Shown here: positions 1 through 9,934 of the stretch, piece by piece | Numbering within the stretch: position 1 is the first letter of the stretch | Layout of the letters: each line of letters begins with the position of its first letter | DNA from: an uncultured Clostridia bacterium | Lineage (GTDB): Bacteria > Bacillota > Clostridia > Oscillospirales > CAG-272 | Assembly: GCA_944381095.1 (NCBI GenBank) | Contig: CALWJW010000003.1 | Span: forward strand, 1 to 52,875 | Direction: 5' to 3' | Length of the DNA stretch: 52,875 bases | Program-made: the position numbers and the translations under genes | The notes under the pieces: generated by a model | Seen by the model: the letters and a program-made list of their open reading frames with translations, nothing else | What the model was told of the DNA's origin: nothing | Databases searched by the model: none

Positions 1-1
1 G

Positions 2-1381
2 GTCGACATGGAGATGTCTTTTTTAAATTATGAAGATGTTCTTGTCCACCTTGAAAAGCTTTTCAAACACATAATGAAAAACACCATGGGTATTGAAATC
101 GACAAGCCTTTCAAGCGTATCACCTGGACCGAAGCCATGGATGTCTACGGCTCAGATAAACCTGACCTGCGTTTTGATCTGCCGATTGTTGACCTGACCG
201 CCCTTGCGTCACAGTGTTCGTTCAGCGTTTTCAGAAATGTTACTGACAAAGGCGGTGTCGTCAGGGCAATACGCGTTCCCGGCGGAAACGTCTTCACAAG
301 GACTCAGATCGAGGAGCTGACCGAAAAAGCACAGAGCTACGGCGCAAAAGGAATGGCATGGATAGCTATCCGTCCTGACGGTGAGATATACTCTATCCTC
401 ACAAAATACCTCACCCCCGATGAAATGAACTGCATTATAAAAGAAGTCGGCGCTTTGCCGGGCGACTTTATCCTGTTCAGCGCAGACAAGCTGTCAACCG
501 TCCGCCGGGTGCTCGGAAATCTGAGGCTTGATGTGGCGGAAATATTCAATCTTCGCGACAAGAACAGATATTGCTTCCTGTTTGTTACCGATTTCCCCCA
601 GTTCGAGTGGTCTGAAGAAGAAAAACGGTACGTCGCAACTCACCATCCGTTCACAATGCCTTATGAGGAAGACATTCAGTACCTCTTTTCAAACCCTGAA
701 AAAGTCAGAGCGCAGGCATATGACGTTGTCCTGAACGGTATTGAGCTCGGCTCCGGTTCAGTGAGAATCCACAGAAGAGACGTTCAGCAGAAAATGTTTG
801 AAGCTCTCGGTTTCACCGACGAGCAGATAGAGGACAGATTCGGCTTTATGGTAAACGCTTTCCGGTTCGGTACACCTCCGCATGCCGGATTTGCATTCGG
901 TCTTGACCGTCTGGCTATGCTGCTCTGCGGAGCCGATTCTCTCAGAGACGTTATAGCATTTCCAAAGATAAAAGACGCTTCCTGCCTGATGACAGACGCG
1001 CCGACTCCGGTTGACCCTCAGCAGCTCGCAGTTCTTCATCTTCTCCCGTCCGAAACTTCCGATGAAACAGACGGTAAAAACGGTAAGCAGAAAAAAGCCA
1101 AACCGAGCATCAATGTCGAAAATGTAGCGTTTCTTGCACGTCTCGCTCTGACTGAGGACGAAAAAAAGAGTATGCCGGATGAACTCAGTTCAATTATTTC
1201 ATTTGCCGATCAGCTCTCAGAACTCGACCTTAACAATATAAAAGCGTCCGAACACATCACCGGAGAAACCAATGTGCTGAGAGAGGACATCCCTTCAAAC
1301 CGATTCACCAAAAAAGAACTGCTTGCAAACGCCCCGACAAAGAACGACGATTATATCACCGTTCCCAGAGTGGTAGAATAA
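2..1381 (+). CDS. aspS-gatC: Aspartyl-tRNA synthetase fused to GatC (5' end cut off by the window edge)
   Basis: The frame is already open at the left edge, so the true start lies outside the window; the first visible residues correspond to about residue 220 of a bacterial AspRS. The visible part has the GAD insertion of bacterial AspRS and the class II motif 3 region (GFAFGLDRLAMLL) with the usual DAPTPV tail. After a short Lys-rich linker (about residues 352-363 counted from base 8), a second domain begins at NVENVAFLARLAL and ends TVPRVVE; this is a complete GatC. The protein therefore joins charging of tRNA with Asp to the small subunit of the GatCAB amidotransferase, whose other subunits follow directly. 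Such fusions are known (the bifunctional AspRS/GatC class in protein family databases). Family identity is certain; physical channelling of Asp-tRNA(Asn) is inference. Confidence 0.96.
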   Translation, partial: VDMEMSFLNYEDVLVHLEKLFKHIMKNTMGIEIDKPFKRITWTEAMDVYGSDKPDLRFDLPIVDLTALASQCSFSVFRNVTDKGGVVRAIRVPGGNVFTRTQIEELTEKAQSYGAKGMAWIAIRPDGEIYSILTKYLTPDEMNCIIKEVGALPGDFILFSADKLSTVRRVLGNLRLDVAEIFNLRDKNRYCFLFVTDFPQFEWSEEEKRYVATHHPFTMPYEEDIQYLFSNPEKVRAQAYDVVLNGIELGSGSVRIHRRDVQQKMFEALGFTDEQIEDRFGFMVNAFRFGTPPHAGFAFGLDRLAMLLCGADSLRDVIAFPKIKDASCLMTDAPTPVDPQQLAVLHLLPSETSDETDGKNGKQKKAKPSINVENVAFLARLALTEDEKKSMPDELSSIISFADQLSELDLNNIKASEHITGETNVLREDIPSNRFTKKELLANAPTKNDDYITVPRVVE

Positions 1382-1399
1382 CGAAAGGAATTATTTAAC

Positions 1400-2869
1400 A
1401 TGAATGATATTCTCAAACTGTCAGTATGCCGCCTGTCGGAGCTACTCGGTAAAAAGGAAATTTCATCATCTGAGATAACAGCCGCTTACCTTGAAAGGAT
1501 AAATAAAACAGACGGAAAAGTCGGAGCGTTTCTCAGCATAAATAAGGATAACGCCGAAAAAGCCGCCGCTGATTCGGACAAACGCCGTGCCGACGGCAAA
1601 CCTCTTTCCGCTCTTGACGGAATTCCATGCGCAGTAAAAGACAATATATGCACAAAAGGGGTCACCACTACCTGTGCTTCGGTAATGCTGAAAAACTTCG
1701 TACCTCCTTATAATGCGACCGTTGTGGATAAACTTGAAAATTCCGGCATTTTCTCACTCGGAAAGCTGAATCTCGACGAATTTGCAATGGGCTCGACCAC
1801 CGAAAATTCTGCTTTCAAAATAACTCACAATCCCCGTGACCTTTCCAGAATACCCGGCGGAAGTTCAGGCGGTTCCGCCGCAGCGGTAGCGGCTCTTGAA
1901 ACGCCGTTCGCCCTCGGCTCCGATACCGGAGGCTCAATAAGACAGCCTGCCGCATTTTGCGGAGTTGTCGGAATGAAACCGACCTACGGTACTGTTTCAC
2001 GTTACGGACTTGTTGCTTTTGCCTCGTCCCTTGACCAGATAGGACCGCTGACTTCGGATGTAAAAGACAATGCGTTGGTGCTGCAAGCAATCGCAGGACA
2101 CGATCCGAAAGACGCCACAAGCTCAAAAAAAGCCTGTTCCGACTTCACATCCATGCTTGAAGAAGGAGCCGCAAAGCTCCGGATAGGTGTTCCGACAGAA
2201 TTTTTCGGAGACGGTATATCAGAAGAAGTAAAAAGCGGCGTGCTCGGTGCCGCAGAAATTTACCGCAGAGCCGGAGCTGAGCTTGTCGAGGTTTCAATGC
2301 CTTCTCTGAAATATGCTCTGCCTGCCTATTACGTTATTTCTTCGGCAGAAGCGTCTTCAAATCTCGCAAGATTCGACGGTGTCAGATACGGTTACAGAAC
2401 ATCAAAGCAGACTGATGACATCGACAGCCTTTACCTTAATTCGAGAAGCGAAGGCTTCGGCAAAGAAGTCAAACGAAGGATAATGCTCGGTACCTTCGCA
2501 CTTAGCTCAGGATACTATGACGCCTATTACAAAAAGGCTCTCAAAGTTCGCACCGTTATCCTTGAAGAATTCAGAAAGATCTTTGAAAAATGCGACGTCA
2601 TCATTGCGCCGGTTGCACCATCTGTTGCGTACAAAATCGGCGAAAAAACGGAAAATCCTCTTGAAATGTATATGGGCGACATCTACACAGTACCGGTGAA
2701 CATTGCGGGAATACCTGCTATTTCTCTTCCCTGCGGTAAGACAAAAAGCGGTCTGCCTATCGGTATGCAGCTGATAGGAAACCATTTTTCGGAAGCTCTG
2801 CTCTACCGTGCCGCCTATGCTTTTGAACGCGAGAGCGGTATCTCCGGCAGAACATTTGCCACCGTTTGA
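1400..2869 (+). CDS. gatA: Asp-tRNA(Asn)/Glu-tRNA(Gln) amidotransferase subunit A
   Basis: Amidase-signature subunit of GatCAB, 489 residues, the normal family length. It hydrolyses glutamine and passes ammonia to GatB, which amidates Asp-tRNA(Asn) or Glu-tRNA(Gln). The Ser-cisSer-Lys triad is visible: Lys80 in AVKDN, Ser155 in the GGSSGGS loop and the nucleophile Ser179 in SDTGGSI, matching the S. aureus enzyme with a one-residue offset. An AAAGGA ribosome site precedes the ATG. It starts 18 bases after the aspS-gatC stop and is followed by gatB, so the three genes form one operon. Confidence 0.97.
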   Translation: MNDILKLSVCRLSELLGKKEISSSEITAAYLERINKTDGKVGAFLSINKDNAEKAAADSDKRRADGKPLSALDGIPCAVKDNICTKGVTTTCASVMLKNFVPPYNATVVDKLENSGIFSLGKLNLDEFAMGSTTENSAFKITHNPRDLSRIPGGSSGGSAAAVAALETPFALGSDTGGSIRQPAAFCGVVGMKPTYGTVSRYGLVAFASSLDQIGPLTSDVKDNALVLQAIAGHDPKDATSSKKACSDFTSMLEEGAAKLRIGVPTEFFGDGISEEVKSGVLGAAEIYRRAGAELVEVSMPSLKYALPAYYVISSAEASSNLARFDGVRYGYRTSKQTDDIDSLYLNSRSEGFGKEVKRRIMLGTFALSSGYYDAYYKKALKVRTVILEEFRKIFEKCDVIIAPVAPSVAYKIGEKTENPLEMYMGDIYTVPVNIAGIPAISLPCGKTKSGLPIGMQLIGNHFSEALLYRAAYAFERESGISGRTFATV

Positions 2870-2895
2870 TTCCTGTACGAAAGGACAACTTTATT

Positions 2896-4338
2896 ATGAA
2901 AATGATCAAAGATTACGAAATGGTTATCGGACTTGAAGTTCACGTAGAACTGAAAACCAAAACCAAAATATTCTGCAATTGCAAAACTGACTTCGGTGCC
3001 GCTCCAAACACCCAATGCTGTCCTGTCTGTATGGGCATGCCCGGCACGCTCCCGGTTCTCAACAAAAAAGTTGTTGAATATGCCGTAAAGGCGGGACTTG
3101 CGACAAACTGTCAGATCGCTTCCTTTTCTAAACAGGACAGAAAAAACTATTTTTACCCCGATCTGCCAAAAGCTTATCAGATATCACAGTACGACCTTCC
3201 GCTATGTGAACACGGTTGGCTTGATATAGAGAGCGACGAAGGTACAAAGCGCGTAGGTATTACGAGAATCCACATCGAGGAAGACGCAGGAAAGCTGGTT
3301 CACGACGATGAGCTCGGTACTCTTATCGACTGTAACCGTTGCGGCGTACCGCTTATAGAAATAGTTTCGGAGCCCGATCTTCGTTCAGCCGAGGACGCCG
3401 TTGCATATCTGAAAAAACTGCGCGCAATAATCCTCTACACCGGCATTTCAGACTGCAAAATGAATGAGGGCTCGCTCCGCTGTGACGTCAATCTTTCGGT
3501 AAGAAAAAAAGGAACCGACAAGTTCGGCACACGTACTGAAATGAAAAACCTGAATTCCTTTGCCTTCATTGCAAAAGCAATCGAATATGAGTACAAGCGC
3601 CAGGTGGATGCAATAGAAGCCGGCGAAGAGGTAATTCAGGAAACAAGAAGATACGATCCCACGTCAGGAAAGACCTATCAGATGCGCAGTAAGGAAAACG
3701 CAAATGACTACCGTTACTTCCCTGATCCCGACCTTCCGGGAATAGTTCTGAGCAATGACAGGATAAATGAGATAAAAAGTTCGATACCTTCATTACCGGA
3801 TGAAAGAAAGTATCAGTATGTATCCGAATACGGACTCAGTCCGTACGACGCCGAGATTATTGTCAGCGAACTGTTTATCGCTTCGTTTTTTGAGGAAGCG
3901 GCGAAGCATACCGGACACAGAAAAATACTTGCCAACCTCTTGATCTCTGAGCTTCCGCGGCTCGTCTCCCAAGATTCTGAATGCGTTCCCGCCGATCCGG
4001 CGCTTTTTGCGGAAGTCGCCGAAATGCTCGGTGAAGGTGATATCAACTCCTCTACTGCAAAAAAAGTGCTCAAAGAAGTGATATCAAGTAACGCCGACCC
4101 CCGGAAATACGTAACCGAAAACGGTCTTATGCAGATAAACGACGACGATATACTGAAAAAAGCCGCGTCTGACGCAATATCCGAAAATCCCAAAATGGTT
4201 TCCGATTACATTGCTGGAAAATCCGCTGCTTTCAAGTCTCTTATGGGTCAGTGTATGCAGAAAACCGGCGGAAAAGGAAACCCGGTAAAACTTACCGCTT
4301 TTCTTGAAAAAGAACTGTCAGATATACGTCGTGAATAA
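2896..4338 (+). CDS. gatB: Asp-tRNA(Asn)/Glu-tRNA(Gln) amidotransferase subunit B
   Basis: Kinase/transamidase subunit of GatCAB, 480 residues. It activates the side-chain carboxylate of misacylated tRNA and transfers ammonia delivered by GatA. The GatB hallmark GLEVHVELKT opens the protein, followed by the zinc-site cysteines (CNC, then CCPVC near residues 30-50); the C-terminal tRNA-binding helical (YqeY-like) domain ends the protein. The start is placed at the ATG at 2896 because AAAGGA lies 10 bases upstream; an in-frame TTG at 2866 would overlap the gatA stop and lacks a ribosome site. Last subunit of the aspS-gatC, gatA, gatB operon. Confidence 0.96.
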   Translation: MKMIKDYEMVIGLEVHVELKTKTKIFCNCKTDFGAAPNTQCCPVCMGMPGTLPVLNKKVVEYAVKAGLATNCQIASFSKQDRKNYFYPDLPKAYQISQYDLPLCEHGWLDIESDEGTKRVGITRIHIEEDAGKLVHDDELGTLIDCNRCGVPLIEIVSEPDLRSAEDAVAYLKKLRAIILYTGISDCKMNEGSLRCDVNLSVRKKGTDKFGTRTEMKNLNSFAFIAKAIEYEYKRQVDAIEAGEEVIQETRRYDPTSGKTYQMRSKENANDYRYFPDPDLPGIVLSNDRINEIKSSIPSLPDERKYQYVSEYGLSPYDAEIIVSELFIASFFEEAAKHTGHRKILANLLISELPRLVSQDSECVPADPALFAEVAEMLGEGDINSSTAKKVLKEVISSNADPRKYVTENGLMQINDDDILKKAASDAISENPKMVSDYIAGKSAAFKSLMGQCMQKTGGKGNPVKLTAFLEKELSDIRRE

Positions 4339-4400
4339 GCGGAAATTTTCACTAAAACGAATATTTAATAAATCGTAAAGGTTAAAAAGGAGAATTTGGT

Positions 4401-5510
4401 ATGGTTACTGAAAATCTTGCAAAGTTTATTGAAAAACAGGGCATCCCTTCCTCTGACGTTATAATTTATCACAACCATAAGGAAATATTCAGATATCACT
4501 GCGGTTTCAAGGACGCAGACAGGAGCATACCTCTCAAAGGAAGCGAACTTTATTTTCTCTACTCCGCTACAAAAGTCATTACCTGCACTGCTGCCATGAG
4601 ACTGGTAGAAAAAGGTATCATTTCAATCGATGATCCTGTCGGTAAATACCTTCCCGCCTATAACAAGCTGTTTTACAAGTCCGGAAACGAGATAAGAAAA
4701 TGTCAGAATACAATGAAGATAAGACATCTTTTCGCTATGCGCGGCGGTCTTTCTTATGACTTCGGCACTCCGCCCATAAGAAAAGTTTTTGAAAACAACC
4801 CCGATGCCGGAACAATCGAAGTCGTCAATGCTTTCGCTGAAACACCCCTTCTTTTCGAACCCGGAACAAACTACAATTACAGCCTCTGTCATGACGTTCT
4901 GGGAGCTGTTATAGAAGTGGCAAGCGGAATGAAATTCGGGGACTTCCTGAAAAAAGAAATTTTCGATCCGCTCGGAATGGCTGATACAACCTTTGATTTT
5001 GAAAATGCAGACAAGAGCAGGTTTGCCACACTTTACAACCTCAGTCAGGACAAGTATTTTCCCGCTCCGCTCAGATGTGCTTATATTCTGGGCAAAAACT
5101 ACCAGAGCGGCGGCGCAGGTCTGATTTCAACCGTCAACGATTACGTCTTATTTTCCGACGCTCTTGCGTGCAACGGAACCGCCTACAACGGTTACCGTGT
5201 TCTCAGACCGGAAACCGTTGATCTTATGCGATCAAATCAAAATGAAACAAAGTATCCCGGAGGCAATAAACCCGGGTACGGCTACGGCTTCGGCGTAAGG
5301 ACTATGCTCAATCCTGCCGCCGCTCAGTCAGATGCTCCGACCGATTTTGAGTTCGGTTGGGACGGCGCCGCCGGTACATACGTCGGTATTGATCCGTATC
5401 ATCATCTTACCTGCGTATACGCTCAGCATGTACTCGGTCACGGTTGGGTCTATACCGATGTTCACCCTGTAATAAGAGACACAATGTACAAAATCGCGGG
5501 AATAATATAA
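4401..5510 (+). CDS. Serine hydrolase of the class C beta-lactamase/esterase family
   Basis: 369 residues, no signal peptide, so probably cytoplasmic. The SxxK nucleophile motif is Ser55-Ala-Thr-Lys58 (YSATK), followed by a tyrosine motif at about Tyr160 (NYNYSLCHDVLG) and a typical small helical and mixed alpha/beta fold. These are features of the penicillin-binding protein/AmpC/EstB fold, members of which act as esterases, D-aminopeptidases or carboxypeptidases; the substrate cannot be read from sequence. The usual Asn of the YxN motif is replaced here, which suggests an esterase rather than a lactamase. An AAGGAG site lies 9 bases upstream. It lies 62 bases after gatB and overlaps the next gene by one base, so the pair is co-transcribed, possibly by read-through from gatB. 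Confidence 0.85.
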   Translation: MVTENLAKFIEKQGIPSSDVIIYHNHKEIFRYHCGFKDADRSIPLKGSELYFLYSATKVITCTAAMRLVEKGIISIDDPVGKYLPAYNKLFYKSGNEIRKCQNTMKIRHLFAMRGGLSYDFGTPPIRKVFENNPDAGTIEVVNAFAETPLLFEPGTNYNYSLCHDVLGAVIEVASGMKFGDFLKKEIFDPLGMADTTFDFENADKSRFATLYNLSQDKYFPAPLRCAYILGKNYQSGGAGLISTVNDYVLFSDALACNGTAYNGYRVLRPETVDLMRSNQNETKYPGGNKPGYGYGFGVRTMLNPAAAQSDAPTDFEFGWDGAAGTYVGIDPYHHLTCVYAQHVLGHGWVYTDVHPVIRDTMYKIAGII

Positions 5511-6328
5511 TGAGTGTATTCAGTTTTTTTCTTGACATCGACGGAACCATACTGGGGCAGGGAAAATCTGCTCCATCGGAAGCTGTATGTGACGCAATCG
5601 GTAATGCCAGAGCGGAAGGCTGTAAAGTTTTCATAAATTCCGGAAGAACGCTTTCGTACATTCCGGATACTATAAAGAAATCCGGACTCTTTGACGGCTT
5701 TTGCTGCGGATGCGGAACATATATATTATATGACGGAAAAGTCATAACGGAAAAATATCTTTCAAAAGAGACTCTTATCGCAATAACAGACGCTTTTTAC
5801 GGTTTGAAACTGTCAGCTCACCTTGTTCTGGAAGGCAGAGATAAGATGTATTATCTGGGTGAGCCGAACAGTTGGATAACCAACAGCGGATTTATCAGGA
5901 TCTCTTCATCGGAATTTTTCAGAGAGCAGTCGCAACTTCCCGTCATCAGCAAATTTTCCATACACAATGACGACCGTCAGCGCAAAGAATTTCTGGATCT
6001 TCTGAGAAAAGAATTCAAGGTTATGATTTTACCCGGTTATGTTGAGTGTGTGCCTCTCGGATATGATAAAGGCAATGCTATCCTGCAAACAGAACAGTAT
6101 CTCGGTCTTGATCACCGATTTTCAGTTGCCGTCGGTGATTCGATGAATGATTTTGAAATGCTGAAATACGCCGGAATTTCGGTGGCAATGGGAAACAGTC
6201 CCACAGAAGTAAAAAATATCTGCGACATTGTCACCGAAAGCTGTGAAAATGACGGTGTCGCAGTTATAATAAATAAACTTCTGAGCGATAATTCCTTTTC
6301 CTACCTGTTTGAGAAAAATCGGAATTGA
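5510..6328 (+). CDS. Cof-type HAD-family phosphatase
   Basis: 272 residues from the ATG at 5510, which overlaps the previous stop by one base (TAATG); a longer frame upstream would run inside the hydrolase gene. The four HAD motifs are present: nucleophile pair Asp9/Asp11 (DIDGT), Ser44 in NSGR, Lys187 in GYDKG and GDSMND at 209-214. The large C2-type cap between about 80 and 180 places it in the Cof/YbiV group, which dephosphorylates sugar phosphates and similar small metabolites in the cytoplasm. The natural substrate is not predictable. A strong hairpin terminator follows. Confidence 0.9.
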   Translation: MSVFSFFLDIDGTILGQGKSAPSEAVCDAIGNARAEGCKVFINSGRTLSYIPDTIKKSGLFDGFCCGCGTYILYDGKVITEKYLSKETLIAITDAFYGLKLSAHLVLEGRDKMYYLGEPNSWITNSGFIRISSSEFFREQSQLPVISKFSIHNDDRQRKEFLDLLRKEFKVMILPGYVECVPLGYDKGNAILQTEQYLGLDHRFSVAVGDSMNDFEMLKYAGISVAMGNSPTEVKNICDIVTESCENDGVAVIINKLLSDNSFSYLFEKNRN

Positions 6329-6353
6329 TTTTACACAATTTCGCAAAGAAAAC

Positions 6354-6410
6354 CCCCGGGAAAGTTGCAGGTCACATTTTGACCTGTAACCGTTTCCCGG
6401 GGATTCTTTT
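6354..6410. terminator. Bidirectional rho-independent terminator
   Basis: A long hairpin: the outer arms CCCCGGGAAA and TTTCCCGGGG enclose a second complementary pair (GCAGGTCA / TGACCTGT) around a short loop, then T-rich sequence follows. It lies between the convergent HAD phosphatase and TIM-barrel genes and can serve both. Confidence 0.9.
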
Positions 6411-6513
6411 GTATCGATTTATACTGATTTAACTGTTTTAGGTAAACTGCCTGAAATAATTTGCTGAACCTTTGTCACAAAAAACTTTTCGGTTTCCGGT
6501 GTTTTTTTGTTAT

Positions 6514-7356
6514 TCAAAGTCCGGCAAGCTTTTCATGCAGAAAACTTACTGCCATGGCAATATCCTTTTCAGGAGAACTTCCGACCTCCCGTTCAATGGT
6601 CAGATATCCGTCATAGCCTATATCTTTGAGCGCCGCAAGATACGCCGGAAAATCAACTGCCCCTTCTCCGAGAGGGAGCTCCACAAAAGCGGGACTGGTT
6701 ACCAGGGCGTCGCCGGGTTTTATTCCGTAAATAACTTCCGGATCCTTGTCATAAAGCTTTTTGCCGTCCTTTGCGTGTGTGTGCACAATATAATCCCTCA
6801 AAGTATAGACTGCTCTGACCGGATCGTCCCCCGTCACCATTACAAGATTTGCCGGGTCAAGATTGACAGCTACTCCTTTCGACATCAGCGAATCAAGAAA
6901 TTTTTTCAGCGTTTCGGCAGTTTCAGGTCCTGTCTCCACTGCAAAATGGGCTTCCATTGAATCCGCCGCTTCCGCCAGCTCCCGGCACGCCTTCTGCATT
7001 ATCTCATACCTTGGGTGATTTTCGTCAGACGGTACAACTCCGATGTGCGTTGTCACCACATCTGTTTCCAGATCCTTGGCAAGCTCAAGTATCCGTTTTG
7101 ACTGTTCAATAAGCTCCGGATTTTTCCCGGCGTCCCCGAAACCGTGTCCGAGATCTCCGCAGATCGCGCTTACTCTGAGCCCGCAGTCCTTTATGTACGC
7201 CAGTAACTCTTTCCTTTTCTCCTTTGTCAGGTTTTCAGGCGAATTTTCACCCCTCGTTGCGTACATCTGAAATCCTGATGCGCCGACTTCCTTTACTTTT
7301 TTTATTGCTTCCCTCGTCGGCAGCCGGAAGCTGTCCATCATTGCTCCGATCTTCAT
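6514..7356 (-). CDS. Sugar phosphate isomerase/epimerase-like TIM-barrel protein
   Basis: 280 residues of the xylose isomerase-like/AP endonuclease 2 fold (IolE, Hyi and tagatose-epimerase relatives). Recognisable elements are the opening [10 protein letters not shown] strand, the GASGFQMYA segment, [18 protein letters not shown] with the metal-ligand Glu, NLDPANLV, the HTHAKDG strand and the terminal LTIERE. The Glu, Asp, His and Glu residues at strand ends are the expected divalent-metal ligands. Likely acts on a ketose or keto-acid in the cytoplasm; the substrate is unknown. The start at 7356 is chosen because GAGGAGG sits just upstream; an upstream in-frame ATG lacks this. It follows the SGNH hydrolase on the same strand and ends before a shared terminator. 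Confidence 0.85.
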   Translation of the reverse strand: MKIGAMMDSFRLPTREAIKKVKEVGASGFQMYATRGENSPENLTKEKRKELLAYIKDCGLRVSAICGDLGHGFGDAGKNPELIEQSKRILELAKDLETDVVTTHIGVVPSDENHPRYEIMQKACRELAEAADSMEAHFAVETGPETAETLKKFLDSLMSKGVAVNLDPANLVMVTGDDPVRAVYTLRDYIVHTHAKDGKKLYDKDPEVIYGIKPGDALVTSPAFVELPLGEGAVDFPAYLAALKDIGYDGYLTIEREVGSSPEKDIAMAVSFLHEKLAGL

Positions 7357-7479
7357 ACATTTTCCTCCTCTTTGTTTTTTGTTTTCAAAGATATTGGTCT
7401 TATCTTGTATTTCCGTATTGCACATCGCAGTATTCCGGTGTTTTACAATGCTTTCGGGATTTTTTCACAATGTTCTCTT

Positions 7480-8121
7480 TTATAGTGATTTAAGAAACTC
7501 TTCAAGCAGACCTGCTATCCGTTTATGACCGTTATCATTCGGGTGAAGTCCGTCCGGACAGTATATCTCCCTGATTTTTTCAACACATGGCTGAATTCCG
7601 GAAACTGACCACAAGTCAAGCACCGGCAATGAATAATATTCAGCCACCTCTCTTATTATTCTGACGTAATCATACAGTATGCTGCCGTCAGCTTTCCGAC
7701 AGTTCTCACTCGTTCTGTGCAACGGCGTCATTATTACTATCCTCGCCAGCGGATATTTTCCGAGAAGCCCCGACATAAGGTAGTGGCAGGCTCCGTAAAA
7801 AGTGTCCGGCGTTCTGTCTGACGGCTCTCCTATCGGAGCGTCTCCGTGACCGAAATCGTTTGTTCCGCCGAATACCACGACCAGATCTGCGTCGCTGTCC
7901 ATACCGGAAAACCTGTTACAAAAATCCGTATCCGGCGTCGGCAGATGCTTTTCCACAGTTTGTTTTGCTATCCTCGTCGCGCTGATTCCGTAGTTTCTGC
8001 AAACCGAAAATTCGCATTTTCTTGCCAGCAATGAAAGATATATACTGTCCCTTGACGATGTCCCTACCCCCTCGGTTATGCTGTCTCCGAGAAAGTTGGC
8101 TTTAATTCCTTTAAGTTCCAT
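7480..8121 (-). CDS. SGNH/GDSL-family hydrolase
   Basis: 213 residues, no signal peptide. Block I is GDSIT with nucleophile Ser14, block III is GGTNDF (Asn of the oxyanion hole) and block V is DGLHPN with Asp190 and His193 completing the triad. The family covers esterases, acyl-protein thioesterases and carbohydrate deacetylases; which applies here is unknown. The ATG at 8121 is preferred over an in-frame GTG three codons upstream because the GTG lies inside the ribosome site AAAGAGGTG. It is 124 bases upstream of the TIM-barrel gene on the same strand; a joint role in sugar catabolism is possible but unproven. Confidence 0.88.
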   Translation of the reverse strand: MELKGIKANFLGDSITEGVGTSSRDSIYLSLLARKCEFSVCRNYGISATRIAKQTVEKHLPTPDTDFCNRFSGMDSDADLVVVFGGTNDFGHGDAPIGEPSDRTPDTFYGACHYLMSGLLGKYPLARIVIMTPLHRTSENCRKADGSILYDYVRIIREVAEYYSLPVLDLWSVSGIQPCVEKIREIYCPDGLHPNDNGHKRIAGLLEEFLKSL

Positions 8122-8210
8122 AAAAGTCACCTCTTTGAAAGTTTTTCAGAAAAAAATCATCTTACGGCAGCGGGCGACAGCGATCTGTGTCACAAGAACC
8201 TCTGCTCAAC

Positions 8211-9182
8211 TCAATTCAGAAATTCCCTGACAAACCAAATATCGCTGAGGGGTATCTCCACTTCTCTGCCGCGCAGGTAGTCAAGTGCGCAGCTCTCGGA
8301 CGTATCGAAGTCAAAGCGTATATATCTTGAACATAGCGCCTGAAACCGGTAACCTTTTTTTCTGTCTTCCCTGCTTATTCCGTACTTACCGTCCCCTATC
8401 AGCGGATGCCCGATAAATGCCATGTGAGCTCTTATCTGGTGAGTTCTTCCGGTTATCAGCCGCACTTCAAGGAGTGCATTTCCGTTCTTTTCTCCTATCA
8501 CCGAGTACTCGGTAACTATCGTCCTGAAACTACCTCTGTCCGGCTTATTTCCGTAAACCTTTACCTCGTTTTCTTTTTCGTTCTTGATAATATAGCCGTA
8601 AAGAACGTCTTTTTTCTTATCAGGTATTCCGTGAACGGCACATACGTATTTTTTTACTATCTGTCCGCTTCTGATTTTTTCGTTTATCACTCTGAGCGCT
8701 TCTGCGTTCTTCGCCGCTATTACAAGTCCAGCCGTATTTCTGTCTATCCTGTTACAAAGCGACGGAGCAAAGCTGTTTTCCCTGTCTTTGTCGTACTCTC
8801 CCTTTCGGTAAAGGTACGCTTTTATGTGGTTTATCAGCGTATTTACCCCTTCGCTGTCGTCAGAATGCACCAGCATTCCCGGCTTTTTATTGCATATGAT
8901 TATGTTCTTGTCCTCATATGCTATATCAAGCGAAGGAACTATTTTCCTGTATACGTCTTCTTCGTCGTCTCCGGCAAAAAAATCATCTTTCAGATAAACT
9001 TCGATTTTGTCTCCCAGTTCAAGCTTTCTGCCGATCTCCGTCTTTTTACCGTTCAGCTTTATTTTTTTTGTCCGGAAAGCCTTATACATCATAGACTGAG
9101 GAAGCGCCTTTATCGTTTTGGTTATGAATTTGTCTATTCTTTGTCCTTTGTCGTTTTCTCCGACCGTGTAGCTTTTGTACAT
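8211..9182 (-). CDS. RluA-family 23S rRNA/tRNA pseudouridine synthase
   Basis: 323 residues, with an N-terminal S4 RNA-binding domain (about residues 12-70) and a RluA catalytic domain. The catalytic aspartate is Asp147 in NRIDRNTAGL, where the usual leading His of HRLDxxTSG is Asn. The TGRTHQIRAHM motif and the GHPLIGDGKYG segment confirm the family. It isomerises uridine to pseudouridine in structured RNA, probably rRNA as in RluC/RluD; the exact site cannot be assigned. A GGAG site sits 5 bases before the ATG. It lies downstream of the broken upp gene. Confidence 0.92.
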   Translation of the reverse strand: MYKSYTVGENDKGQRIDKFITKTIKALPQSMMYKAFRTKKIKLNGKKTEIGRKLELGDKIEVYLKDDFFAGDDEEDVYRKIVPSLDIAYEDKNIIICNKKPGMLVHSDDSEGVNTLINHIKAYLYRKGEYDKDRENSFAPSLCNRIDRNTAGLVIAAKNAEALRVINEKIRSGQIVKKYVCAVHGIPDKKKDVLYGYIIKNEKENEVKVYGNKPDRGSFRTIVTEYSVIGEKNGNALLEVRLITGRTHQIRAHMAFIGHPLIGDGKYGISREDRKKGYRFQALCSRYIRFDFDTSESCALDYLRGREVEIPLSDIWFVREFLN

Positions 9183-9220
9183 ATCAGCTCCGATCCGATC
9201 TGCGCCTTAAAGCAGCCGCT

Positions 9221-9850
<630 letters not shown>

Positions 9851-9888
9851 TTATATGTCTCCGTTTCTTTTTGCGTTTGTTTTTCTAA

Positions 9889-9917
9889 ATTATAAACGAT
9901 TTCCCTGCATATGTCAA
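9889..9917 (-). promoter_or_regulatory. Sigma-A promoter of upp
   Basis: On the minus strand, consensus TTGACA (9912-9917) is followed by a 17-base spacer and consensus TATAAT (9889-9894), about 40 bases before the upp start. The promoter is intact although the gene carries a stop. Confidence 0.88.
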
Positions 9918-9934
9918 CAACTTACGCCATTTTT

